A stretch of DNA of 32,103 nt, taken from assembly GCA_021838305.1 (NCBI GenBank), contig JAKCEB010000011.1:1-32103 (forward strand), written 5' to 3'. A program made the position numbers and the translations under genes. Source of the DNA: Actinomycetes bacterium (GTDB taxonomy: Bacteria > Actinomycetota > Acidimicrobiia > Acidimicrobiales > Palsa-688). How positions within the stretch are numbered: position 1 is the first letter of the stretch; each line of letters opens with the position of its first letter. Positions 17,955 through 26,324 of the stretch are shown in pieces. Below the pieces are notes generated by a model. That model had not been told where the DNA came from, did no database searches, and saw only the letters and a list, made by a program, of their open reading frames with translations.

Positions 17955-18705
17955 CGAGGAACACCTGTATGACGTTAGGCTGGCGTAACGCGTCAACCAG
18001 GGAGCCTTCAAAGATAACCTGCCCGGCGTTCAGCACCACCACATCCTCGGTCACCCTCTCCAAGAAACCCATGAGGTGCTCGACGACGAGGAGGGCGATC
18101 CCCCAGCGCTCGGCAATCTCTCTCAGCATTACAGCAACCTCATCCAGTTCGCTCACCGAAAGTCCGGCTCCGAGCTCGTCGACACATAGCAGCCGGGGCG
18201 CCGTCGAAAGCGCTCTGGCGAGGTCAAGTTTCTTTTGCTCTGCGGCGGTAAGTTCCTCAGACGGCCTCGAGGCGACCCTGTCAAGTCGTGTAAGAGCAAG
18301 AATTTCTTCGACCGACCGGCGACCCTTACCGTAGCGGGCTGCAACCTCCACGTTCTGGCGCACTGTCAGACCCGTGAACGGCTTGGGGATCTGAAAAGTC
18401 CTATTGATACCTAGGTGGGCGAGGCGGTGAGGCGCCCGACCGCTGACGTCCTCCCGGTCGAACAGAACTTTGCCACGCTTAGCGGCCACGAGACCTGTCA
18501 CGACGTTGATCAGAGTCGTCTTACCCGAACCGTTCGGTCCGACGAGGCCGAGCGCTCGTCCAGTATCAAGGGTGACGCTCACGTCGTCGAGGGCCATGAA
18601 ATTGCCGAACAGAACGCTCACGGATCGAACTTCGAGCAGCCGCGCACCCGCCGACGTTGGTCCCGCAGTGCCAACAGCCGTCGATGACTGAGCTTGGGGA
18701 ATCAT
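17947..18705 (-). CDS. Branched-chain-type ABC transporter ATP-binding protein LivG-like, set 2
   Basis: SVLFGNFMALDDVSVTL, GPNGSGKTTLINVVTGL, LTAAEQKKLDLARAL, LLCVDELGAGLS; C-terminal LivG-type tail. Confidence 0.9.
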   Translation of the reverse strand: MIPQAQSSTAVGTAGPTSAGARLLEVRSVSVLFGNFMALDDVSVTLDTGRALGLVGPNGSGKTTLINVVTGLVAAKRGKVLFDREDVSGRAPHRLAHLGINRTFQIPKPFTGLTVRQNVEVAARYGKGRRSVEEILALTRLDRVASRPSEELTAAEQKKLDLARALSTAPRLLCVDELGAGLSVSELDEVAVMLREIAERWGIALLVVEHLMGFLERVTEDVVVLNAGQVIFEGSLVDALRQPNVIQVFLGG

Positions 18706-19724
18706 TTGGACCTTCGACCGAGCACGGACGCTCCGAGTGAAGCAAGGCCCCGAGGCACGAACAGGACTATCACCACGATAAGGAGACCATAGATCAGCTG
18801 GAAGTACTGCGGAACGGTTATTCCAATCGCGTTGTAGATACCGTACAGCACCACCGTCCCAACGATCGGGCCTACAACAGTTCCGATACCTCCGAAGAGC
18901 GCAAATATGATTGCAAAAACTGACGTCGTCAGGCTAAAGACGTCACCGGGATAGAACACCGAAATGACCCACGCATAGCATGCGCCACCGAGACCGGCCA
19001 TCGCCGCAGAGATGACCCACGCAAAGGTTCGGACTTTCACTACGTTGATTCCCGACATGGATGCCGACGAGCGGTCCGCCTTGATCGCGCGAAGAGCCAG
19101 ACCAAAAGGTGAATGTTTTATCCAAACGACGGCAACCGTCACCAACCCTAAGGCGACGACCGTGCTCACGTAGCTTGCGCCGGGGTTGAACACAGATGAC
19201 AAGTTCGCCCCGTACGCTCCGTTGGTAATCCCCTGTGCAGAGGGATTCGACACGAGAAGAACCAAGGCTTCCGCAGCAGCGAGACTAGCGATTGCAAAGT
19301 ACGAGCCGCGTAGTCGCAGGAGAGGCGACAGCACCAACGCCACCACCACTGACACCACCACACCCGCCACGAGGCCTGGGTAGGCTCCCATATGGAACTT
19401 CGAGGTGCTGACGGCCATGCCGTAGGCGCCGGCACCGAAGAAGCCTACGAAACCAAACGGAAGGTAGCCGGTGAAGCCGTAACTGACGTTGATCCCCTGT
19501 GCGAGGATCATGTACACCATCAAGTTTACGAGTAGAAGAGTATTCGCTTCGAAGCTACGGCCGAATGCGAAGACTCCTATTACGACCAAGGCAACAGCGG
19601 CGTCGCCCACTAACGACCGATTTCTGAACAGCCGGATCACACGATCCTTCGAGGCCGTTCCTGAAAGCTCGCCCACCACAGTCCCGTCGTCACGCAACAC
19701 GGACTTGGCTCCCGAATAGCCCAC
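18702..19724 (-). CDS. Branched-chain-type ABC transporter permease LivM-like, set 2
   Basis: AQGINVSYGFTGYLPFGFVGFFGAGAYGMAV; ATGA overlap with livG (18702-18705). Confidence 0.9.
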   Translation of the reverse strand: MGYSGAKSVLRDDGTVVGELSGTASKDRVIRLFRNRSLVGDAAVALVVIGVFAFGRSFEANTLLLVNLMVYMILAQGINVSYGFTGYLPFGFVGFFGAGAYGMAVSTSKFHMGAYPGLVAGVVVSVVVALVLSPLLRLRGSYFAIASLAAAEALVLLVSNPSAQGITNGAYGANLSSVFNPGASYVSTVVALGLVTVAVVWIKHSPFGLALRAIKADRSSASMSGINVVKVRTFAWVISAAMAGLGGACYAWVISVFYPGDVFSLTTSVFAIIFALFGGIGTVVGPIVGTVVLYGIYNAIGITVPQYFQLIYGLLIVVIVLFVPRGLASLGASVLGRRSK

Positions 19725-20568
19725 TCGGCCGTATCAGCATCACCGCAAGGAGGAGCCCGTATGGGATGACTCCTGACCATGAGGGCGCATACGCCTGGGC
19801 GAGATTGTATGCGCATCCCAAAACGACGCCGCCGGCGATGGAGCTGATCGGATTGCCAAGCCCCCCGATGACGATCACTGTGAACGCGAAGGTGGTCACT
19901 GCGACCCCCTGAGCTGGGTCTGTGCCGCCTCGGATGAAGATCGAGAGTGACCCGGCGGATGCCGCGAGAAACAGTCCGACTCCTAGGCAGATTGCTGACA
20001 CCCTCTTCACGTCGATTCCTACTGAAGCAGCGTCATCAGGTGAGCTCATCACCGCACGCGTCGCCAGGCCAAGCCTTGTGCGGTACAGGTAGATGTAGAT
20101 TGCGCCGAACACCGGTACCGCGATGGCGGCTCCAAGGACCCAGTAGAAGGGGTATCTTTGCCCGAGGATGCTCACCGAGGAGGCGCCGAGGCTCGACTCG
20201 GGAAGCGCTCGGCGATTCGAGGTGAACACAATGGTTGTAACCGCTTCGATAGCCTGCGCGATCCCGAAGAACAGTATCAGCGAGAGCATTTCGGGATCCG
20301 ACGAACGCTGCAATCTAGGTGTCACGGCGTAGAAGATCACCGCACCCAGAACCAGCGACGGCGGGAAAGCTATAAGGCCGGCAATAAGCGGATTCAAATG
20401 CCAGGTGTTTGACAGCTCCCAGGTCAGGTACGACCCGAGGACGACTACAGAGCCGTGGGCGAGGTTGACGAAGCGAAGGACACCGAAGACCAGGTTCAAG
20501 CCAACCGCCAGAAACCCGTAGAACATGCCGGTTAGCACACCGCCTATCAATGCAAACTCAAGTAGCAC
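19690..20568 (-). CDS. Branched-chain-type ABC transporter permease LivH-like, set 2
   Basis: LLEFALIGGVLTGMFYGFLAVGLNLVFGVLRFVNLAHGSVVVLGSYL. GTG at 20568 has upstream SD 'gggagagg-cagtta-GTG'; the ORF track starts at GTG 20622. Confidence 0.88.
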   Translation of the reverse strand: MLLEFALIGGVLTGMFYGFLAVGLNLVFGVLRFVNLAHGSVVVLGSYLTWELSNTWHLNPLIAGLIAFPPSLVLGAVIFYAVTPRLQRSSDPEMLSLILFFGIAQAIEAVTTIVFTSNRRALPESSLGASSVSILGQRYPFYWVLGAAIAVPVFGAIYIYLYRTRLGLATRAVMSSPDDAASVGIDVKRVSAICLGVGLFLAASAGSLSIFIRGGTDPAQGVAVTTFAFTVIVIGGLGNPISSIAGGVVLGCAYNLAQAYAPSWSGVIPYGLLLAVMLIRPSGLFGSQVRVA

Positions 20569-20631
20569 TAACTGCCTCTCCCTTCCCCTCAGCCACGGCG
20601 CCTGCTTTCGATGTTTGGTCACCTCCGCGGA

Positions 20632-20704
20632 TCCTCGTCGAGCCGGCGACGGTCGCCCAGTGGTACAACACCACAGTGCGCTCGGCGCACGGCGTCGACG
20701 AGGA
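20632..20704 (-). other. Structured intergenic element (long outer stem enclosing three hairpins) between SBP and permease genes
   Basis: + strand tcctcgtcga (20632-20641) pairs with tcgacgagga (20695-20704); enclosed hairpins ggcga-cgg-tcgcc, gtggt-acaac-accac and gtgcg-ctcgg-cgcac. Confidence 0.65.
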
Positions 20705-20722
20705 GTCCTCAGTCGAGCTGGG

Positions 20723-22033
20723 TTACGGAGCTGGGTAAACGGCGGCCCCAGTCGCCTTGCTCTTAGGCCAGACGATCGTAACCTTTGTAGCGCTTCCCGA
20801 GCTGGCGGGCAAAAGCTGCGCTACGGGCAGCGGAAAACCGGTCTGCGCACCTTGGGCGTTCATACTGAACGGACCTATCAGCGTCGAGAACTTACCCGAC
20901 TGGGAAAGGACTCCAGCTCGTAGTGCGGTCTGTGAGAGCGATGTTGCGTTGGCAAGAGCCTGCTCTACGACCAGCCCGGCGTTGTAGCCAGCGATGTCCT
21001 CGAAGTTGATGTGCGTCTTGCTCGCATACGATTCGAACGCCGTCGTGAAGCTGGACAAGCCGAGGCCGACGCTGGGGTTGTTATGAACCAACGCTGGAGG
21101 AGCACCGTAGGTATACGTGTAGGCGAGTCCAGATGCGCCCACTGCAGCTTCCACTTGACTGTGGTTTTGCCCAGGAAACACGGTGAACACATAGGGGAAT
21201 TTGGTACCCGACGAGTGCAGTTGCTTGAGGAAAGCTATGTCGTTGGCTTCATAGCCGAGTTCGAGGAAGGCGTCCGGCTTCTTGGCGGCTACCTCCTGGA
21301 TCAGCGTGGTATATGAAGTTGTGGCGGTCGGAACAGACTGGAAGAAGCTCACATTGATGCCTTCCGCCGCCAGCCCCTGCTTGTAGGTGTTCGCCTGCGC
21401 CTGGTCGAAGTCGTTTGCTCCGTAGACGATCGCGACGTTCTTGATCCCGACCGACTTCATGAAGGCGACCGCTGGTTGAGGCCAGATCGACGAGACCGGC
21501 AGTGACGTCAACACGATGTAGGGATCGTTGTTCGAAGCTTGGAAGAACGTGGTTCCGGTGCCGCTGACATCGAAGAGCAGCTGCTTGTTCTCTTTGGCGA
21601 TGGTCACAGCGGGAGCTGTGAGGACAGACCCAAAGTCCGAGAGCAGGATGTTGACGTGGTTCTGCGTTATCAGCTGCGTGTAAAGAGTCCCGGCTGTCGA
21701 TGTGGAGCTCTGGTCGTTGTAGGACACGAGCTTGATAGGAATCTTCTTGTTGTATGCCTTGACGTAGGCACCCCCGGACGCATCGACTTCATGGACCCAG
21801 AACTTGATTCCCTCGTATTCGGGAAGCGACGAGACGGCGAAGCTGCCGGTCCCCGCGTAAAGAGTACCTACGGTGATAGCCGCTGGTGCCGGGCCTGCAG
21901 CCGCACCGGCCGCCGCTGAAGTGGCAGAGGGCGCCACAGTCGTTGCGGTCGTTGTCTTTGATGAGCTACCGCAGGCAGCGGCGAGTACTGCCCCTGTCAC
22001 AAGCGTGACGTGCAGCTTCGTTTTAATCTTCAT
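20723..22033 (-). CDS. Branched-chain-amino-acid-type ABC substrate-binding lipoprotein, set 2
   Basis: MKIKTKLHVTLVTGAVLAAACGSSSKTT lipobox (LAAAC); 'ITVGTLYAGTGSFAVSSLPEYEGIKFWV...'; SD 'agggagg' upstream of the ATG at 22033. Confidence 0.92.
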   Translation of the reverse strand: MKIKTKLHVTLVTGAVLAAACGSSSKTTTATTVAPSATSAAAGAAAGPAPAAITVGTLYAGTGSFAVSSLPEYEGIKFWVHEVDASGGAYVKAYNKKIPIKLVSYNDQSSTSTAGTLYTQLITQNHVNILLSDFGSVLTAPAVTIAKENKQLLFDVSGTGTTFFQASNNDPYIVLTSLPVSSIWPQPAVAFMKSVGIKNVAIVYGANDFDQAQANTYKQGLAAEGINVSFFQSVPTATTSYTTLIQEVAAKKPDAFLELGYEANDIAFLKQLHSSGTKFPYVFTVFPGQNHSQVEAAVGASGLAYTYTYGAPPALVHNNPSVGLGLSSFTTAFESYASKTHINFEDIAGYNAGLVVEQALANATSLSQTALRAGVLSQSGKFSTLIGPFSMNAQGAQTGFPLPVAQLLPASSGSATKVTIVWPKSKATGAAVYPAP

Positions 22034-22142
22034 GTTCCGAGTAACCCTCCCTGTGAGCTGAACTTGACACAGCCACGCCACTCACGCCCCAGACAACCCC
22101 GACTGACCCGGGTGAGCGAATGAACGCAATATCTACTAGATA

Positions 22143-22180
22143 CTGTGTATACAGCGTAGCGGACTACGCCGGATTGTCAA
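22143..22180 (-). promoter_or_regulatory. Candidate sigma70-like promoter with overlapping palindromes (possible GntR operator) for the set-2 liv operon
   Basis: Reverse strand TTGACA (22180-22175), 16-nt spacer, TACGCT (22158-22153). Palindrome tgtataca (22146-22153) and inverted repeat gcgtag-cgga-ctacgc (22154-22169). Confidence 0.5.
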
Positions 22181-22260
22181 GTGATGCGCCAAGATATTTT
22201 TCGCGTGGTCGTGAGAAACGCCAACGTGACGCTGCAGATGGTCGAAGCGGGAATGAGCGG

Positions 22261-23376
22261 CTAGCGCGCCGGCGCACCACTTCCGTGCCTACCGTCGAGA
22301 GCGCCTCGCGCTGCATCGCCGAGACCGTTACGTGAATTGGGTATCCGCCTGAGTTCACCTACCAGCGAACCGATCCCCACGCCACCCACCGACACGACGA
22401 CTAGCACTAAGGGAAGGCCCAAATGCGCGAGGTTGTGCACGTGGACTCCGGTCGACACGCTGAGCGACGCGAATCTCGGAAAGGCGATCCCGATAGCGCC
22501 GCCCACCACGAACGCTACGCCGCCGATACCGAGAGTTCTCGCCGCGACGACCAGACCAAGTCGGCGGCTGACCTCCGGTGAGGCACCCTTGCGGCGCACC
22601 AGCCATCCGACAAGGCCCCCAACCATCACCTGCACGATGGTTGTACCGAGCCCGAAAAGTGCCCCCGGTACCCACCCCCATAGCGCCGACGGCATCGACG
22701 GGGCGAGAACTGTGTAGACGATCAGAGCGAACGCACCGAAGCCCCAGCCGGCAATGAATCCATGCAGCGCGGGCATCCACGGCCGCGGGTCGACGAGGTC
22801 CGGTTCGCCGCAGTCTTCGCAGCCGTCTGGTGCCCAGTGCGGTCCCGCCCCGAGGTCAACGCCTCCGTGGACGTGAGCGTGAATAGGGCCGTGCTCGCGA
22901 TCGGTCGGGTGCCTGGGTGAAACCTCACCCGACAGAGCCAGTTCCTGGCGTGCCTCGTCGGGGGCGACGGGTGCTTCCCGGGGTTTGAGCACGTGGAGAT
23001 GCAGGTCGAAATGCCAAGGCAGTTTCCCGCCACGGATGTAGCGGGCTGCCCAGAACATCGCCACCCCGACAACGACATAGACGACGTAGTCGCCTCGGGA
23101 TCCGAGAGTCAGGAACTGCCCCAACGCCAAGAAAGCGAGCTCGCTGGCGATCGACCGCTGAAGGGTGAAGGCAAGAGAATAGATCAGCGCGTTGCGCATC
23201 CCTGCCCGACTGGAATACCCTCCGACGGCATAGGAGAACGTGATCGGCCACGTGTGCTCGTCGGGAGTTACCCCGTGGACCATCCCGAGAAGCAGTGCCG
23301 TGGCCATCACCGTCCAGAGGGCCAGGCCGGCGTGCGGGCTCCACAGGTCGAGAGCAAGCAACGAGCCGCTCAGCAT
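22261..23376 (-). CDS. UreH / nickel-cobalt (NiCoT/RcnA-like) membrane transporter family protein
   Basis: Multi-TM; 'LLLGMVHGVTPDEHTWPITFSYAVGG' histidine motif in TM1-2; His/Cys-rich loop 'HPTDREHGPIHAHVHGGVDLGAGPHWAPDGCEDCGE'. ATG at 23376 (MLSGSLLALDLW) preferred over 23460. Confidence 0.72.
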   Translation of the reverse strand: MLSGSLLALDLWSPHAGLALWTVMATALLLGMVHGVTPDEHTWPITFSYAVGGYSSRAGMRNALIYSLAFTLQRSIASELAFLALGQFLTLGSRGDYVVYVVVGVAMFWAARYIRGGKLPWHFDLHLHVLKPREAPVAPDEARQELALSGEVSPRHPTDREHGPIHAHVHGGVDLGAGPHWAPDGCEDCGEPDLVDPRPWMPALHGFIAGWGFGAFALIVYTVLAPSMPSALWGWVPGALFGLGTTIVQVMVGGLVGWLVRRKGASPEVSRRLGLVVAARTLGIGGVAFVVGGAIGIAFPRFASLSVSTGVHVHNLAHLGLPLVLVVVSVGGVGIGSLVGELRRIPNSRNGLGDAARGALDGRHGSGAPAR

Positions 23377-23496
23377 GCGGCTGTCCCGCTCGCGCTCTCC
23401 ACACTTGCGCTCTCCACGCTTGACAGGGTATCGGCATCCAGATAATGCGCACCGGAACATCCGGAGGCGTCCTCAGGAAGACTGTGAGCGTTTTTA

Positions 23497-23514
23497 TACA
23501 ATTTTGGTACAATT
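23497..23514. promoter_or_regulatory. AT-rich direct repeat (tacaatt x2, 11-bp period) in the divergent intergenic region
   Basis: tttttaTACAATTttggTACAATTacacgc; repeat starts at 23497 and 23508. Confidence 0.35.
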
Positions 23515-23585
23515 ACACGCACAGTCCGGGCGGGGCACCAATCGCCAGCCGTTCTCGAGCATGGGTGGGCTAGCTTGTCGGAGAT

Positions 23586-25832
23586 ATGGACCTGAGCGGA
23601 CCATGGCGCGTCGCGGCGTCGACTGAGGACCTGCGCCGGTCCTTCACTGACGAAAGCTTCGACGACAGCGGGTGGGAGCCCGCTATGGTCCCCGGCCACT
23701 GGCGATCAGTCCCGACCCTCAGCGATTCAGATGGACCCGTGCTCTATCGCAAGCGCTTCACTACCCGCTCCCCTACTCCGTCACGGCGCTTCTTCCTCAT
23801 CTTCGACGGGTTGTTCTACCAGGGGAGCGTGTGGATGGACGGCCACTACCTCGGCGACACGGAGGGGTACTTCTACCCGCATTCATTCGAGATCACCCAA
23901 CAGCTCGCCGCCGGCGACGAGCATCTTCTGGCGCTTGAAGTAAGTTGTTCGCCTCCAACTGACTGGACCGCGAAGCGCAACGTAACGGGAGTTTTCCAGC
24001 ATTCGCCATATATCGATCCTGCATGGAATCCAGGGGGTATATGGGGACGAGTCCACATAGACGAGACCGGCCCGCTTCGGATCGTGTCGTTAAAGGTCCT
24101 CTGTCAGGAAGCGAACTCGGATCGTGCGACCCTCGACTTGGAGGCTGAAGTCGACAGCCTTGGCCCGCTTGGGGCTACGTTGCGGACACGGGTATCTAGG
24201 ACGAATCTGCTTCCGCCAGCGACTCGCGAACAACCGGCCGGTTCCGGTCCTAATACCGCCGCCGCACTGACGGGCGAGACGGTGAGGAAGTCCGAGCACA
24301 ACCTATCCGCCGGGACGAATCGCCTCCGCTGGACGGTGGCGGTGGAATCCCCCGACTTATGGTGGCCGAGAGCACTAGGCAATCAACCTCTCTACGGAGT
24401 CGACGTGGACGCGGCAATCACGGACGCCACCCCGCCAGCCGACGGACCCACTCCAGCCGACGGACCCACTCCAGCCGACAATTCAGCCGTGAGCGATCGA
24501 CGTCAAGTCGTCACAGGTCTGCGACAGTCGCGCTTGCGCAGCTTCGTTACGACACTCAACGGAGAGCGGATGTACTTAAAGGGCGTCAACTGCGCCCCAA
24601 CACGGCGGGATATCGCCACCGCGACTCCAGCCGAGGTGGTCCGCGACGTGAGATTGGCATCGGAGGCCGGTTTCGACTTGATGCGTCTGGACGGTCACAT
24701 CGCTCGCCCCGAGCTCTACGCCGAAGCGGACCGCTTGGGCATGCTTATCTGGCAGGACCTGCCGTTGAAATGGGGCTACGCAGCGATCCGCCGCCGGGCC
24801 GCAACCGAAGCGCGTCGAGCGGTGCGCGTTCTCGGTCATCATCCGAGCATCGTCGCTTGGTGTGCCCACAACGAAGCGTTTCGGGTCGACTCGGCCCCAT
24901 CGGACTTCCAGAGGCGACAAACACCGCTTCGCTCGGCCGCAACCTCGGTCCGACCCGACTGGGATGCGGCCCTCTTGGACCGCACTTTGCGGCGAGCCTT
25001 GGAATCCGAGGACGGCACCCGCGCGGTGATAGGCCGGTCCGGAGCGCTTCCTCATCCGGGTGGGGCGACCGACAGTCACCTGTTCTTCGGCTGGTCCTAC
25101 GGCGATGCGGCTGGTCTGGCCGGTCTGATTTCCCGGCTGCCGATCGCCGGCCGGTTCGTCGGAGCTTTCGGGGCACAATCCGTCCCCGACTCCGCCGACT
25201 TCATGGACCCTCGCGGCTGGCCGGACCTCGACTGGGATGGACTCGCCGCGCACTTCGGGATGGACACGCAGACCTTCCAAGAAAGACTGCCGCCTTCGCA
25301 TTTCGCGACCTTCGACGAGTGGAGGGCCGCAAGCCAGCGACTGCAGGCAAACCTGCTCCGCTATCAGATCGAGACACTTCGCCGCCTCAAGTACCGCCCC
25401 TCAGGTGGGTTCTGTGTCTCGATGCTCGCCGACGCGCAGCCGGCGGTTTCGTTTTCGCTGTTCGACCACAACCGACTTCCCAAAAGCGCTTACCGGGCTG
25501 TCCGCGCGGCTTGTGCGCCGCTGATCGTCTGCGCAGACCGGCTTTCGGCGACCTATAGCCCCGGGGATCGGGTGTCTCTCAGCGTGCACGCCGTCAACGA
25601 CATGCGCCGGCCTGTCGAACGCGCCACCGTGGAGGCGGTGATCCGCTATCCGGGCGGTGAGCGGCGCTGGCGATTCGAAGGCGAAGTTCCGGCCGACTCG
25701 TGCGTGCTCATTGCGAAACCGTCATTCGCGCTTCCTCAGTCCACCGCTCCCGGCCGGCTCGTGGTCGAACTAGCGCTCGGCTGGGTCGGCGGACGAGCAT
25801 CTAACCGTTACCTTGCCTCCGTCAACATGTGA
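23586..25832 (+). CDS. Glycoside hydrolase family 2-like protein (beta-mannosidase-type architecture), nucleophile position apparently substituted
   Basis: Sugar-binding domain 'VLYRKRF...FLIFDGLFYQGSVWMDGHYLGDTEGYFYPHSFEIT'; TIM barrel 'GVNCAPT...LIWQDLPLKWGY...HHPSIVAWCAHNEAF'; 'RFVGAFGAQSVPDSADFM'. Confidence 0.85.
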   Translation: MDLSGPWRVAASTEDLRRSFTDESFDDSGWEPAMVPGHWRSVPTLSDSDGPVLYRKRFTTRSPTPSRRFFLIFDGLFYQGSVWMDGHYLGDTEGYFYPHSFEITQQLAAGDEHLLALEVSCSPPTDWTAKRNVTGVFQHSPYIDPAWNPGGIWGRVHIDETGPLRIVSLKVLCQEANSDRATLDLEAEVDSLGPLGATLRTRVSRTNLLPPATREQPAGSGPNTAAALTGETVRKSEHNLSAGTNRLRWTVAVESPDLWWPRALGNQPLYGVDVDAAITDATPPADGPTPADGPTPADNSAVSDRRQVVTGLRQSRLRSFVTTLNGERMYLKGVNCAPTRRDIATATPAEVVRDVRLASEAGFDLMRLDGHIARPELYAEADRLGMLIWQDLPLKWGYAAIRRRAATEARRAVRVLGHHPSIVAWCAHNEAFRVDSAPSDFQRRQTPLRSAATSVRPDWDAALLDRTLRRALESEDGTRAVIGRSGALPHPGGATDSHLFFGWSYGDAAGLAGLISRLPIAGRFVGAFGAQSVPDSADFMDPRGWPDLDWDGLAAHFGMDTQTFQERLPPSHFATFDEWRAASQRLQANLLRYQIETLRRLKYRPSGGFCVSMLADAQPAVSFSLFDHNRLPKSAYRAVRAACAPLIVCADRLSATYSPGDRVSLSVHAVNDMRRPVERATVEAVIRYPGGERRWRFEGEVPADSCVLIAKPSFALPQSTAPGRLVVELALGWVGGRASNRYLASVNM
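24435..24479 (+). repeat. 18-bp tandem repeat (about 2.5 copies) encoding (PADGPT)n
   Basis: ccagccgacggacccact at 24435-24452 and 24453-24470 identical, then ccagccgac. Confidence 0.95.
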
Positions 25833-25871
25833 CTGGATCCGCGATGATCGCAGGCCGATGATGGTGTCGAG

Positions 25872-26324
25872 ATGACGGAAAAAACGCCTGGCCATGCCGA
25901 CTCTCGCTCCTCGCCGCCGGAGGAGCCGATGCTGGTGTTCCTCTCCGAGAAATGGTTCGAGAAAGTCATGGAATGCGCCCGAGTCGATCTCGAGCTGGCT
26001 GGCGAAACATTCGTAGTGGAGCAGATCGTCGAGGGCACCCCGGACGGGACGGTCCGCTACAGAGTGCAAGCAGCAGCTGGGATTTCCCGGGTCGCGTGGC
26101 CCGTGCCCGCAGACGCGCCTGATCCGGATTTGACTGTTACCTGTCAATGGGACACGGCAGTGGAGATCGCCTCGGGGCGGCTGATTGCAGGCCAGGCTCT
26201 GCTGGACGGCAAACTTCGCGTCCGCGGCAACCCTTCTTCGAACCTTTTGGCGGATGGAACCGAGTTTGCTGATCCGCTGCCCGCCGAGGTCCGCCGTATC
26301 ACGAACTTCGCTCCATGCGGATAA
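25872..26324 (+). CDS. SCP2 sterol-binding-domain-like protein
   Basis: MLVFLSEKWFEKV..., 'VRYRVQAAAGISRVAWPVPADAPDPDLTVTCQWDTAVEIASGRLIAGQALLDGKLRVRGN' resembles the SCP2 core. Confidence 0.65.
   Translation: MTEKTPGHADSRSSPPEEPMLVFLSEKWFEKVMECARVDLELAGETFVVEQIVEGTPDGTVRYRVQAAAGISRVAWPVPADAPDPDLTVTCQWDTAVEIASGRLIAGQALLDGKLRVRGNPSSNLLADGTEFADPLPAEVRRITNFAPCG

Noticed and set aside
20632-20704. Possible tRNA (the stretch gcccagtggtacaacacc recalls a D-arm)
   Set aside because: No T-loop TTCRA, no consistent acceptor/anticodon geometry; kept only as a structured element.
23392-23421. 15-bp tandem duplication gcgctctccac(a/g)ctt just upstream of the transporter start
   Set aside because: Only two imperfect copies; more likely simple slippage in the 5' region. 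It mainly argues against the longer 23460 start.
24359-25558. 399-aa + strand ORF and 241-aa - strand ORF (24576-25301)
   Set aside because: Shadow ORFs of the GH2 gene with low-complexity Arg/Ser-rich translations and no recognisable family.
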